Part shown: piece by piece, positions 23,930-33,433 of the stretch | How positions within the stretch are numbered: the first letter of the stretch is position 1 | How the letters are laid out: every line of letters begins with the position of its first letter | DNA from: JAJZEO01 sp964477345 | GTDB taxonomy: Bacteria > Chlamydiota > Chlamydiia > Chlamydiales > 2-12-FULL-49-11 | Reading direction: 5' to 3' | Length of the DNA: 62,276 bases | Assembly (NCBI GenBank): GCA_964477345.1 | Contig: CAYZDL010000009.1 | Coordinates: forward strand, 1-62,276 | Position numbers and translations under genes: made by a program | Notes under the pieces: generated by a model | What the model saw: the letters and a program-made list of their open reading frames with translations, nothing else | Told to the model about the DNA's origin: nothing | Database searches by the model: none

Positions 23930-25084
23930 ATGAAAGTTCATTTCGAGGTTTACGCTCCTCAACTTAAAACAAGTGAGGATGGAGCTCCTAACACTCTTTT
24001 TTGCCGCTATCGAAATGAACGTCTTCAAGAGGAATATGGTGATATAGGAACCCTCTTTCGTGATGGTAGCAATATCCAACGTTATTTTATTCATCAAGAG
24101 AACATTTCAAAGAATTTAGGGGACTATATTTGTTCGCCAAAAGAGACTCGCTCTACTGCCCAAAAAATTTTTGATCTTACACTAGGGGTAATGATCGTCT
24201 CACTAGTAGAGGCGGTCTTTAGTCTTGTTAAAGTTATTGATTCTGTGGCGAAGCTTCTCTTCGCTTTAGTAAAAGGTGAGTCAAAAGCTATTTCTACGGC
24301 TGCTATTATGATACTGTCTGATGTAATGCGATCGGTGAAAAATGCAGTGAAAATCATACCTATTATCGGTTTTCTAATGGCAGAGTATCTATTTGATCCT
24401 GCGCGCTATTTTTCTTATTTAATCATTGAACCTAAGGCACTAGATTATACTGAGAATAAATTGAAAATGATTCATGAAGAGCTTGAGGGATTGGATGGAC
24501 CTGAACTCGCTGATGCAGTCTTGATGCCAAATGCTCATGAATGGACTCATGATGAAAAATGCTTCCTTTCAAGTGAAGTAAGGCGTCTTGTGGAAACGTT
24601 AGCTTCTCATTTGGATCGTTCAGTAGATGACGATTCAATTGATTCTACGCATCCTATGAAAGCGCTTAAAGGGATCATCAAAAGATGTATAGATGATCTT
24701 GAGAAGTCTTATGAATTTGATTTGACTCGCTGGGAAGCAGCTTTAAGTACTTCACCGTGCTTGTTTAAGGCTAGAATGACTATTCTTGCCTATTTGGTAG
24801 ATAAACATCCCCAGTTAATGGAAAATATCACTTCCATCGGGGGCGTAGATAGACTTGCGCTCATCAAAGAGGCTATCGGATTTGAGTGTGAGGGTGTCTT
24901 TGTTTGGCTGATGTCGAATTCAAGATTGGCAGAGAGTCAGCGTGTTGTTGAAGGGCAAGAATTCAATATTTTGCAAGCATTAATGGCTCCCCATCGAAGG
25001 GCTCTTGGAAGCAAAAATCTTAGGGCGGTCCAATCCTTTGAGGCGATGTTTTCTCAAATGAAGAGGGTTAGTTACTCCTCGTAA
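23930..25084 (+). CDS. Hypothetical protein with bilobed hydrophobic region (possible inclusion membrane protein)
   Basis: 384 residues from ATG 23930 (391 from ATG 23909, which would be nearly leaderless). After a soluble N terminus of about 80 residues come two hydrophobic stretches: LTLGVMIVSLVEAVFSLVKV and AVKIIPIIGFLMAEYLF, separated by about 40 residues with an amphipathic character. A long soluble, mostly helical C-terminal domain with HPMKALKGIIKRC follows. The paired hydrophobic segments resemble chlamydial inclusion membrane proteins and the family at 58.9-62 kb. No signal peptide. It is placed between euo and recJ, where C. trachomatis has no gene. Convergent with recJ, overlapping its end by 13 bp. 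Confidence 0.75.
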   Translation: MKVHFEVYAPQLKTSEDGAPNTLFCRYRNERLQEEYGDIGTLFRDGSNIQRYFIHQENISKNLGDYICSPKETRSTAQKIFDLTLGVMIVSLVEAVFSLVKVIDSVAKLLFALVKGESKAISTAAIMILSDVMRSVKNAVKIIPIIGFLMAEYLFDPARYFSYLIIEPKALDYTENKLKMIHEELEGLDGPELADAVLMPNAHEWTHDEKCFLSSEVRRLVETLASHLDRSVDDDSIDSTHPMKALKGIIKRCIDDLEKSYEFDLTRWEAALSTSPCLFKARMTILAYLVDKHPQLMENITSIGGVDRLALIKEAIGFECEGVFVWLMSNSRLAESQRVVEGQEFNILQALMAPHRRALGSKNLRAVQSFEAMFSQMKRVSYSS

Positions 25085-26817
25085 ACTTGAAAATCTCTAA
25101 CGTGCAATTGAATCGACGACTTGTTGAGATAGATATTGACCTGTGGGGTAAATGCGATCAAGAGTTTCATGTTTTTCTTCATAAGAGCTTGTTTTCTATG
25201 GGCCATGTTAAATCCGATTCCTTCTAGAAAACGGTCTGAGTCTTCAAGCGATAGTTTTAGATGTTTGCGACCGACGATTTTCGGAGGAAGAACTTGTTTT
25301 GCGACGGCGTAGAGGATCACCTGGGGATTTTCCATTCCATAAGGCTCAAGCAGCGATAGTGACTCGAGAAATTCAAACGTTAAGTCTTTAAACGAAACCT
25401 TGGCATCTAATTGTAGCTTAGGAGTGACGTCTCGGTCTCTTAGTGAATCATTGGCTGCTGCTATGAATTTTTTCTTAAATTCAGGGATATTTTTATCTTC
25501 AATAGTCAAGCCTGCTGCATAGTCGTGGCCTCCAAAATTGAGTAGAAGAGAGTCATTTTCTTTCAAGGTTTGGAGAACAGGGAATTCTGGGATCGTTCGA
25601 ATAGAGCCTTTTCCAATGCCTCTCTCACGTGCAATGATAATCGTTGGTCTGTTGTATTGTTTAGCAATTCGCGCTGAAATGATCGGAATGATTCCTGAGT
25701 GCCATTTATCAGAATCTAAGACGATCGCCTTTTCATTGAGGATTTGGGGGTTTTTTGCGATGAATTTCTCAATATCATCAGAATCGCGTCTTTCAATCTT
25801 TTGTCTTGCTTTATTCATGACATCGAGCTCTTTTGCCAAGCTTTCGGCTTCCATCACATTTTGGACTAAGAGAAGCTCAATTCCTTTCTTTGGGTCATCG
25901 ATTCTACCGAGTGAATTAAGGCGAGGTGCAACCTTTGAGGCAACGTCAATGGTGGTGATCTCTTCTGGATTGACATCGCAAACGTGAATTAATTTAAGTA
26001 GCCCGATGCGCTGGGTTTTGCGAAGTTGTTGAAGACCATAGCGAACTAGTATTCGGTTTTCGCCTCGGAGGACACCCATATCGGCGATTGTTCCTAGGGC
26101 AACTAAATCAAGGTACCTTTTCAAATCAATTAAATCAGCTTGAACTTCTCCTGTTTTCACCAAAAAATTCATTAAGGCATGGGCGAATTTAAAGGCGACA
26201 CCTACACCTGTTAGCTCTCTATTGGGATAGGTCGAATTGAATAGCTTAGGATTTAAAGTAGCGACGCAATGAGGGATCTTGTCTGTTGGCTCATGGTGAT
26301 CGGTAATGATCACGTCGATGCCTCTCTCGGAAATTATTTGAATCTCTGAAGCTGCAGTAATCCCGCAATCGACGGTGATGATTAATTTGCATCCTTGCTC
26401 TTCAGCAAACTTCAATGCATCTAAAACAATCGTGTCTCTCATCGAGTTTCTGTCGGGAATGAAGAAGCTCACCTTTGCCCCAAGAGTGCGCAAAAAATCA
26501 ACGAGAAGTGTTGTACCGGTCATTCCATCAACATCATTATCACCGAAAATCAAAATCTTTTCGTTTTCTTTTATTGCAGTGTGGAGTCTCTTGATCGCCT
26601 TCTCAATGTCGAGTAGCTTTTCAGGAGGATGAAGTTGAGGAAGCTTTGCATAAAGAAATTTGTGTACATCAGATTTCTTTTTGTAACCTCTTGAAACCAT
26701 CACTTGAGAAGTGACGGGATGAATATTAAACTCAAAGACAAATAAGTCTACGAGCGCTTGATCTTCTTTGGGATATACCCAAAGGAGATCCCCTGCCTTT
26801 TCTATTTTTATAGTCAT
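25072..26817 (-). CDS. recJ: Single-stranded-DNA-specific exonuclease RecJ
   Basis: 5'-3' exonuclease of recombination and mismatch repair. 581 residues of the DHH superfamily: motif I as IFGDNDVDGMTGTTL (the usual Asp-Tyr-Asp here Asp-Asn-Asp), motif II ITVDCGIT, and motif III ITDHHEP; the DHHA1 domain shows NFGGHDYAAGLTIE. The C-terminal OB-fold region is present. A GGAGG motif precedes two nearly identical ATGACTA starts; only ATG 26817 is in the RecJ frame. Its leader of about 190 nt carries no recognised element. Confidence 0.95.
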   Translation of the reverse strand: MTIKIEKAGDLLWVYPKEDQALVDLFVFEFNIHPVTSQVMVSRGYKKKSDVHKFLYAKLPQLHPPEKLLDIEKAIKRLHTAIKENEKILIFGDNDVDGMTGTTLLVDFLRTLGAKVSFFIPDRNSMRDTIVLDALKFAEEQGCKLIITVDCGITAASEIQIISERGIDVIITDHHEPTDKIPHCVATLNPKLFNSTYPNRELTGVGVAFKFAHALMNFLVKTGEVQADLIDLKRYLDLVALGTIADMGVLRGENRILVRYGLQQLRKTQRIGLLKLIHVCDVNPEEITTIDVASKVAPRLNSLGRIDDPKKGIELLLVQNVMEAESLAKELDVMNKARQKIERRDSDDIEKFIAKNPQILNEKAIVLDSDKWHSGIIPIISARIAKQYNRPTIIIARERGIGKGSIRTIPEFPVLQTLKENDSLLLNFGGHDYAAGLTIEDKNIPEFKKKFIAAANDSLRDRDVTPKLQLDAKVSFKDLTFEFLESLSLLEPYGMENPQVILYAVAKQVLPPKIVGRKHLKLSLEDSDRFLEGIGFNMAHRKQALMKKNMKLLIAFTPQVNIYLNKSSIQLHVRDFQVYEE

Positions 26818-27101
26818 ATTTAGTCATCAGCTCCTCCTAGAAGTCTTTCGATTATCTCAGGAGTACAGTGATCCAAGGCTTGCTTTGACAAAAAACGACT
26901 CCGCAGACACGGGAAAGGATCGTCCCATCTTTCATCCCTAGCGATTTGGTATTTTCTGTGTAGGCAAAAAACCGAGGTCACTTAAGCTACATCTCTCTTT
27001 ATTGTTTGTAAATTCAGATTATGTAAGTAAGTTCTTTAAATTACAAAACAAAAAAGTTTTATTTTTTTGCCTCTAGAAAAAACTCTCTTCCAGGGAAAAT
27101 T
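26818..27101. other. 284-bp intergenic region between secDF and recJ
   Basis: Contains a candidate recJ promoter and a long AT-rich stretch after the secDF stop. A 27-codon minus-strand frame (26852-26935) lacks support. I see no known RNA family in it. Confidence 0.5.
27018..27046 (-). promoter_or_regulatory. Candidate recJ promoter
   Basis: On the minus strand TTGTAA (27046-27041), 17 bp, CATAAT (27023-27018). The start site near 27011 would give recJ an unusually long untranslated leader of about 190 nt. Confidence 0.5.
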
Positions 27102-30100
27102 TTAAGAATGATCCTTTAACTCAATATCATGCGATCTTCCGTGAGAAAACTTTTGGAAGAGAATCAAAAGGGTTGACGCAATGAAAAACGTCGATAAAGT
27201 TCCGATTATAATTCCAATTGCCATAACAAGTGAGAAACCAAATATTGAGCTGCCGCCAAAGAAAACTAGAGCGAGCAAGACGAATAAAGTTGTCAAAGAA
27301 GTCATCAGTGTACGACTAAGGGTGAGATTAAGTGCTTCATTGACGACGACCTTCATGGGGCGTTTTTTGGTCACTTTAATATCTTCTCGAATTCTGTCGA
27401 AGACGATGATTGTGTCGTTAAGAGAGTATCCTACAATCGTCATCAAGGCTGCGATGGTGTTAAGGTCTATCTGAAGAGGGACCCCTAACGAATGAAGAAC
27501 TCCAATAATGCCTAAGGTAATGAGAACATCGAAAGCAAGGCCAATAGTCGAGCTTAAGGCGTAGGTAAACTCAAATCTAATGGTGATATAGATCAGAATC
27601 GCAAAAAGAGCCAGGAAAAGTCCGTAGATGGCATTATTTCTCATGGAGTTAGACATTTGTCCACTGATGCTCTTAAAGTTTTGATCGAGGCTATTGAGGG
27701 ATTTTTCACTTAAAGTAAGACTGTCACTTTGTAGGGCCTTGACAAGCCAAACAAGCCGTGGATTAGATTCATAATCGTAGTGTTTGTTTGGTCCAATTAA
27801 GACTTCAAGAGGCATATCATAGAAGGGTCTTGAAGCCTCGTTCATACTGATGGAGAAGAATATTCTTAAATGATTAGGCGCCCCTAATTGTCGTACAGAG
27901 AATTCCCTTGGTAAAGCCCCTGCTTTAACTAAAGCAGTCTCAATCTCCTGCTTGTAGTTCAGCTCGTTATCTTGGCTAAGCTCAATGGTAACGGCATAGC
28001 CGCCAGTAAAATCCATACCCAAAATCGTTTTTCTGTCTTTAATGAGTAACGCAACTCCGCCTACAATTAGTATTAGAGATGTGATCATAGCGACTTTCCC
28101 ATACTTGAGAAAATTCCAATTTTGAGCACGAATCCAATTAGCCATCGTAAGCTTTCTTGCTTTTTTCCCCTGTACCCAGACAGAGAAAAAATACTTTGTC
28201 ATGAAGAGGGCGGTGAACATCGACGAGATGATACCCACAATTAAGGAGACAGCAAAACCCTTAATTGGTCCCGAATCAAAGTTGAGTAGCACGAGTGCGG
28301 CAATGATTGTCGTGATGTTTGAGTCGATGATAGCTGAATAGGCTTTTTGATACCCCGTGCTGATCGCAATTTGCAATTTTTTTGTCTTTTCGAATTCTTC
28401 ACGCATTCTTTCAAAGACGAGAACGTTAGCATCTACCGCCATCCCAAGAGTTAAAATCACACCGGCTAACATGGCAATCGTCACGGTAGCCCCAATATTT
28501 TGCAAGGTAGCCCAGATAATCACTAAATTGAAAAGAACAGCAATAGAGGCAACAACGCCACCAAAGCGGTAGTACCCAACCATCATCACAATGACGCCAA
28601 TTAAGGCAATAATCGTAGCAGTAATACTTTGAACCCGTTCTTTCATTCCCAATTCAGGACTTACAGTCGTTTCCGAAAGAATCTGAGGTGTAAATGTTAA
28701 AGAACCTGCTTTTAAATCAGCAACCATGCGATTGATTTCAGCCTGAGAAAACTGACCAGAGATAGAGCCGCTATTGCGAATGGGCTCTTCTAGGACTGGT
28801 GCAGAGACTACATAACCGTTTAAAACAACGGCCATCCGCCAACCTGCTCCATTTGAGAACATTTCGTAAGGGGTTTTTGCGATTCGATCTTTCGCGAAAA
28901 CGGATGTCCAAGAATAAAGAACAGTTCTTGGATGAATTCGCACACCGCTAGGCATTGTCTGAGAGCCTTTGATTTCAAAGACAATGAAATTACCACGGGT
29001 TGGATCGTAGCTTGCATGAACATTTTCAAGATTTGATCCCTCTAAGGCGACGTTTCTAAAAGTAATCAATAAGGGGTGGAGTTGACCGTGCCAATCGCTT
29101 AAATTGTCTCCTCGATAGATCGAAATGCGGCTCACTTTATCGTTAAAGTCGCTCGAAACATCGGGATTATTAGGATTCATTAGTTCAAGACCATTCTCAA
29201 GTAGGGTCTTTGCGGCTTCGCTACGAGGAGAGGGGGAATCGCTTGTAAGTGAATTGCCATAAAGATGGCTAAAGGCGATTTGATTGATATCTTCGATATC
29301 TTTCTTTCCTGTCACAATCGCTTCATTCCAGACTTCATTAAGAAATTGATTCACTTCTCTTGCGATCGAATGATTTTGCTGAGAAAATTTTTCATTGACA
29401 ATGTGGAAGCTCATCGAAGAAGCTTTTACCAACTCAGCTGCGGAAATGTTGTCGGCGCCTGGAAAATCAAGAGAAATGTTAGCTCCTTCCTGCCTTATGC
29501 TGACATCAGAGACTCCCATTTTATTCACACGATTATAGAGCTCGTTGATTCCCTGTTTAATATCGGATTCGTTAGTTACAATTTTTCCGTTAGCGTCTTT
29601 TAAGGCTACTTGAACAGTCTTTCCGCCTTTCAGGTCAAGACCCCAATGAAGGATCTTTCTTTCATCACCTCTGAAATATTTCTTAGTGCTAAGTTTAAGG
29701 TTGTTGAGGAGCACATTAGTCGTTGGTTTCGGGATGTCAAAGCGGTGCTGGCCTGTAGGATCTGCTAGAGCAGCTCTATATTCCTCTTTCCACTTCAGTA
29801 AATCTTGGTGTTCTTCTGTCTCAATACGATTGAGACTTAAGATTCTCTCTTTTACATCGGAAAGTTCTAAAATGGCCCACTTTTTTGTTCCATGAACTTT
29901 AAAATTTTCCCTTGTAGCTTGAAGAAGAGGAAGAAAGAAGTCTGAAGATTCGAATATATAGTCATCAGAGTAGGAGGATGGAAGAGGGTAGGTAGTTCCT
30001 GGATAGCCAGAAAAACCACTAGATCTGAGGATTTTTGCTAGGCTTTCAAAGTCTTCTTGAACTGCTCTTGCTTCTTTTGAATAAGGATCACTTTGAAATT

Positions 30101-31691
30101 TTCTTGAAATCCTTCCTAGGTCTTTAGCAATTACGTAGAGTGAATTTGCTTTAAAGCCCTGAATGGGATTTTTAGAGTCGATGCTTGGAGCGTAGAGGAC
30201 TAGTTGAAAATTTTTCTTATGTTCGGGAAGTTTTTCATAGTCTTGGTAGCTAACGATCGGGTACGACTCTCTTTTTAAATCAATGGAGCTTGGAGCCCAC
30301 ACTTCAGAAAGCATATGTTTTGTATGATCGTATTGTGCTTTGGCAATTTTTGCGAGTTTCAATGCAATAAAGCTGCTGCTATGCGGTAGGTCTTTCAATT
30401 TAATGACATATTCGTCGTCGACCGGCGTTAATTCTTCACTCGTCCATCGAACAATTTTTGCTACTTTCGCATAAATCATTCGATCAAGCCCATCAACTTT
30501 ATCTCTAAAGGCAGGATCATTGGCGAATTTATTTTTTAGTAAAGAAATGTCTTTTTTCAATCTTATCGTGAATGTTTGTTTCACTAGGTCGACATCGATC
30601 GAATTGAAAAGAGGGTCTTGATTTCCAAGTTTAAGTTGGTAATTTTTTGGTGAAACCGGGTGATTAAAGCTATCCCAAATCGCATCCTCTATTTCCTGAG
30701 ACTCCCAAGGAGATGGTGATGTGACAAATTGGGCTTCATGGGTTTTCACAAGAGAAATCGTTTTTAGTAGCTTGTCTTCTTTATCCTTTAAGCTTTGAAT
30801 CTGATCATCTAATATCGCTAATTGCGTGGGATCATTGCCTGCCTTTTTGGCGTCAATTGAAACTCTTTGCATTTGTAGTCGATCTTTAAGAGAGGTAAAG
30901 GCGGATATCAACGCAGCGGTGGCTTTTCCCTTTTCGCGGATAGGGCCTTGCATTAATCTGCTATAAAATCTATTTGATATTTCTGGTCGGCTAAAAAAAA
31001 CTTGATCGATCGCATTGATCTCATTCGACAGTATTAAGAGGAATTCATCTGATCTTGGGGTTCCTAAAGACTCAAGGCTATCCATGATGTAGCCAGCTTC
31101 ATCAGATGGTCCGCCCATGCAAAGGGCAAATTGAAATAATCTGTCTTCAATGATAGAAAGATACTCTTGAGTTGGCTCCCCGCTTGCTTCGTACATTTCA
31201 GCAAAAGAAAAATAACGAGAGGGTTCTGAAGTTTCAAAGGCGATGGGGATCTTTCTCTGAACGTAGACGATGTGAGCATCAGGTTCTTCTTCGTTCATTC
31301 GTATTGCTGAAGGATCTTGTTCACTTAGGGTCAACTGAGAAGGGTAGAAAGGAATTAATTGCCCGGCTGAGGGAAAGTGTTTTTTGAATTTTGAGCAATC
31401 TTCTTGTGTCGAGAAATGAAGTTCGATAAGTTGGGGATTTTTTTTGACAGAACGAACATCTATCGGTTTAACACCGATCAAGGAATTAAAGGCTTCTATC
31501 CATTGAAGGGATTGAGTTTCTAAGCCATTAATTCTTTTCATCATCGAAACGGAGATCTCATTGGCCTCCTTTTCAGTGATTTTCCTATTAAGTGGTTGAG
31601 AGTAAAAAAAGATAGTCGGCAGTATGTTATAAACGGCAAGCGCCACCACGGCCAAAATGAGTGCCAAGTGCCATCCCCTTCTTTTCTTCAT
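27102..31691 (-). CDS. secDF: SecDF protein-export membrane protein (fused SecD and SecF)
   Basis: Proton-driven component that helps SecYEG move proteins across the inner membrane. 1529 residues in one chain: an N-terminal membrane segment (HLALILAVVALAVYNILPTI), a very large periplasmic region (about 35-970) that contains the SecD signature HWGLDLKGGKTVQVAL near 680, six SecD membrane helices with LTLGMAVDANVLVFERMREE, then the SecF half with GMDFTGGYAV and SLNDTIIVFDRIREDIK. Chlamydial SecDF is also fused and enlarged; the first 650 residues have no counterpart in E. coli. A good promoter precedes it. Confidence 0.96.
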   Translation of the reverse strand: MKKRRGWHLALILAVVALAVYNILPTIFFYSQPLNRKITEKEANEISVSMMKRINGLETQSLQWIEAFNSLIGVKPIDVRSVKKNPQLIELHFSTQEDCSKFKKHFPSAGQLIPFYPSQLTLSEQDPSAIRMNEEEPDAHIVYVQRKIPIAFETSEPSRYFSFAEMYEASGEPTQEYLSIIEDRLFQFALCMGGPSDEAGYIMDSLESLGTPRSDEFLLILSNEINAIDQVFFSRPEISNRFYSRLMQGPIREKGKATAALISAFTSLKDRLQMQRVSIDAKKAGNDPTQLAILDDQIQSLKDKEDKLLKTISLVKTHEAQFVTSPSPWESQEIEDAIWDSFNHPVSPKNYQLKLGNQDPLFNSIDVDLVKQTFTIRLKKDISLLKNKFANDPAFRDKVDGLDRMIYAKVAKIVRWTSEELTPVDDEYVIKLKDLPHSSSFIALKLAKIAKAQYDHTKHMLSEVWAPSSIDLKRESYPIVSYQDYEKLPEHKKNFQLVLYAPSIDSKNPIQGFKANSLYVIAKDLGRISRKFQSDPYSKEARAVQEDFESLAKILRSSGFSGYPGTTYPLPSSYSDDYIFESSDFFLPLLQATRENFKVHGTKKWAILELSDVKERILSLNRIETEEHQDLLKWKEEYRAALADPTGQHRFDIPKPTTNVLLNNLKLSTKKYFRGDERKILHWGLDLKGGKTVQVALKDANGKIVTNESDIKQGINELYNRVNKMGVSDVSIRQEGANISLDFPGADNISAAELVKASSMSFHIVNEKFSQQNHSIAREVNQFLNEVWNEAIVTGKKDIEDINQIAFSHLYGNSLTSDSPSPRSEAAKTLLENGLELMNPNNPDVSSDFNDKVSRISIYRGDNLSDWHGQLHPLLITFRNVALEGSNLENVHASYDPTRGNFIVFEIKGSQTMPSGVRIHPRTVLYSWTSVFAKDRIAKTPYEMFSNGAGWRMAVVLNGYVVSAPVLEEPIRNSGSISGQFSQAEINRMVADLKAGSLTFTPQILSETTVSPELGMKERVQSITATIIALIGVIVMMVGYYRFGGVVASIAVLFNLVIIWATLQNIGATVTIAMLAGVILTLGMAVDANVLVFERMREEFEKTKKLQIAISTGYQKAYSAIIDSNITTIIAALVLLNFDSGPIKGFAVSLIVGIISSMFTALFMTKYFFSVWVQGKKARKLTMANWIRAQNWNFLKYGKVAMITSLILIVGGVALLIKDRKTILGMDFTGGYAVTIELSQDNELNYKQEIETALVKAGALPREFSVRQLGAPNHLRIFFSISMNEASRPFYDMPLEVLIGPNKHYDYESNPRLVWLVKALQSDSLTLSEKSLNSLDQNFKSISGQMSNSMRNNAIYGLFLALFAILIYITIRFEFTYALSSTIGLAFDVLITLGIIGVLHSLGVPLQIDLNTIAALMTIVGYSLNDTIIVFDRIREDIKVTKKRPMKVVVNEALNLTLSRTLMTSLTTLFVLLALVFFGGSSIFGFSLVMAIGIIIGTLSTFFIASTLLILFQKFSHGRSHDIELKDHS

Positions 31692-31721
31692 AAGCGTGGT
31701 TCCCTCTTAAACAAAAAGGGG

Positions 31722-31750
31722 ATGGTATCCAAAATAATAATTCATTGCAA
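31722..31750 (-). promoter_or_regulatory. secDF promoter
   Basis: On the minus strand TTGCAA (31750-31745), 17 bp, TACCAT (31727-31722), about 30 bp from the ATG. TTGCAA is its own complement, so the same hexamer could serve uppS on the other strand. Confidence 0.55.
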
Positions 31751-31811
31751 GGAAACAGTTCGCAGGAAATAGTACAAACTGGTAATATCATCTCTCTCTG
31801 AACATTTTTTT

Positions 31812-32564
31812 ATGATCCCAAATGCATACGACCGCATAATGGCGGAAAAGAAAGAGTTATTGAATAAGGAAAAGATCCCTCAGCATGTGGCGATTATCAT
31901 GGATGGTAATCGACGTTGGGCGACGCGCAACAGCCTGCCCATAGAAAGTGGTCATTGGAGGGGTGCGGAAACCTTGCTTAGAATTGTTGAGGCGGCGGTA
32001 GAGATTGGGGTCAAGGTACTAACCGTCTACTCATTCTCTACCGAAAATTGGAAGCGTCCTCAGAAGGAAATCCAAGCTTTACTCGAAGTTTTTGAGTCAT
32101 ACTTGAATAAACTTCGCGGTGACATGATCAAGGTGGGAGTAAGGTTGGAGACGATTGGGGATGTTGAAAAATTTCCGGATAAAATCCAAAAGGCCATAAT
32201 ATCTGCAAAAGAGGCCACAGAGCATTGTCAAAAACTCACTTTAATCCTCGCTCTGAATTATGGTAGCCGAAGCGAAATGACGAGAGCTGTCAAGAGGATG
32301 CTCCAAGATTTTACTCTAAATAAATTCACTTCAGATGATGTAAGTGAGGAAATGTTTTCCTCCTACCTTGATACGAGCGGATATGCTGATCCCGAATTGT
32401 TGATTCGTACCAGCGGAGAAAATCGAATCAGTAATTTTTTACTTTGGCAAATTTCCTATTCAGAAGTATATATTACCAAAACACTGTGGCCTGATTTCAC
32501 TAAAGAGGATTTCTATGAAGCCATTTTTGATTTTCAACAACGAGAAAGGAGAGAAGGTCAATGA
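31812..32564 (+). CDS. uppS: Undecaprenyl (isoprenyl) diphosphate synthase
   Basis: Cis-prenyltransferase that makes the C55 lipid carrier for cell-wall and envelope glycan synthesis from farnesyl and isopentenyl diphosphate. 250 residues with the active-site IIMDGNRRWA, GHWRGAETL, TVYSFSTENWKRP and the C-terminal RTSGENRISNFLLWQ plus YTKTLWP-like ending. ATG 31812 gives a 9-residue longer N terminus than ATG 31839; neither has a clear Shine-Dalgarno sequence. First gene of a tightly packed uppS-cdsA-cmk/plsC operon, overlapping cdsA by ATGA. Confidence 0.95.
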   Translation: MIPNAYDRIMAEKKELLNKEKIPQHVAIIMDGNRRWATRNSLPIESGHWRGAETLLRIVEAAVEIGVKVLTVYSFSTENWKRPQKEIQALLEVFESYLNKLRGDMIKVGVRLETIGDVEKFPDKIQKAIISAKEATEHCQKLTLILALNYGSRSEMTRAVKRMLQDFTLNKFTSDDVSEEMFSSYLDTSGYADPELLIRTSGENRISNFLLWQISYSEVYITKTLWPDFTKEDFYEAIFDFQQRERREGQ

Positions 32565-33433
32565 TGACTAAGTTTGTCGATTTAGGCAATCGACTGCTAT
32601 TTTCCTCTATTTCAATCGTTCTTCTTGGTTTTTTAATTTATTATTCTAACAACCAGATCATTCAATTTTTGATTTTCGTGCTTGTTGCTATCGTTGCTGT
32701 GACAGCTGTTTGGGAATATGTAGTCATGTTAAAAACTAAGTCGATAGAATTGCCCTTTTGGCTTTTAGCAACATTGGCTGTCGTCTTTGTCTTTGCTAGC
32801 TACTTATCGATTCTGCATCTTAGCGTTTCGGTAGTAACAGGTATGGTGATAGCTGCCGCTTTTTTTGCGATTTTTCTCTACCATTTTGCAAAAATTGAAG
32901 GGGCTTTAGTGAATATTCCGACCTGCCTTTTCTCTGCTTTTTACATACTGATTCCCCTTGGGCTTATGCTGAGGATTCTATACCCGGCTTCAATCTCTGA
33001 ATATTTTGTCGATGGGAGGTTTTGGATCACTTACTTAATCGTTGTGACAAAGATCACAGATGTAAGTGCCTACTTTGCCGGTAAGATGTGGGGAAAGACG
33101 AAATTAGCCCCCAGTTTGAGCCCTAAAAAAACCATGTCAGGAGCAATTGCAGGGCTTCTTTCTGCAATATTAATGAGCTTATTTTTCACCCTGATTTCTG
33201 AAATGACCCCTCCTGCTGTATTTCATCTAACGGTAGTACCAGCTCTTATTTTAGGGGCGTTGATTGGTGTTTTTGGTCAGCTAGGTGATTTAGCCGAATC
33301 GCTATTAAAACGAGATGCCCAAATTAAGGATAGTAACAAGATCCCGGGAATCGGTGGGGCTCTTGATCTGCTCGATTCATTACTCTTTACGGCTCCAATT
33401 GTTTATCTATTTCTTAGGACGATGCCAACGTGA
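32561..33433 (+). CDS. cdsA: Phosphatidate cytidylyltransferase
   Basis: Inner-membrane enzyme converting phosphatidic acid and CTP to CDP-diacylglycerol, the step after PlsC. 290 residues with about seven membrane segments. The family signature is recognisable near the C terminus as SLLKRDAQIKDSNKIPGIGG followed by LDLLDS; the usual Pro-Gly-His is Pro-Gly-Ile and the Asp-Arg is Asp-Leu. An upstream cytosolic loop reads KLAPSLSPKKTMSGA. It overlaps uppS (ATGA) and the next gene (GTGA), so all three are translated from one message. Confidence 0.93.
   Translation: MMTKFVDLGNRLLFSSISIVLLGFLIYYSNNQIIQFLIFVLVAIVAVTAVWEYVVMLKTKSIELPFWLLATLAVVFVFASYLSILHLSVSVVTGMVIAAAFFAIFLYHFAKIEGALVNIPTCLFSAFYILIPLGLMLRILYPASISEYFVDGRFWITYLIVVTKITDVSAYFAGKMWGKTKLAPSLSPKKTMSGAIAGLLSAILMSLFFTLISEMTPPAVFHLTVVPALILGALIGVFGQLGDLAESLLKRDAQIKDSNKIPGIGGALDLLDSLLFTAPIVYLFLRTMPT

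Noticed and set aside
25538..25987. 149-codon plus-strand frame opposite recJ
   Set aside because: Antisense shadow of conserved RecJ sequence.
26852..26935. 27-codon minus-strand frame in the recJ leader
   Set aside because: No ribosome-binding site and no recognisable peptide pattern.
26818..27101. Possible known small RNA (SRP RNA, 6S, RNase P or IhtA)
   Set aside because: I found none of the conserved core motifs of these RNAs in the region.
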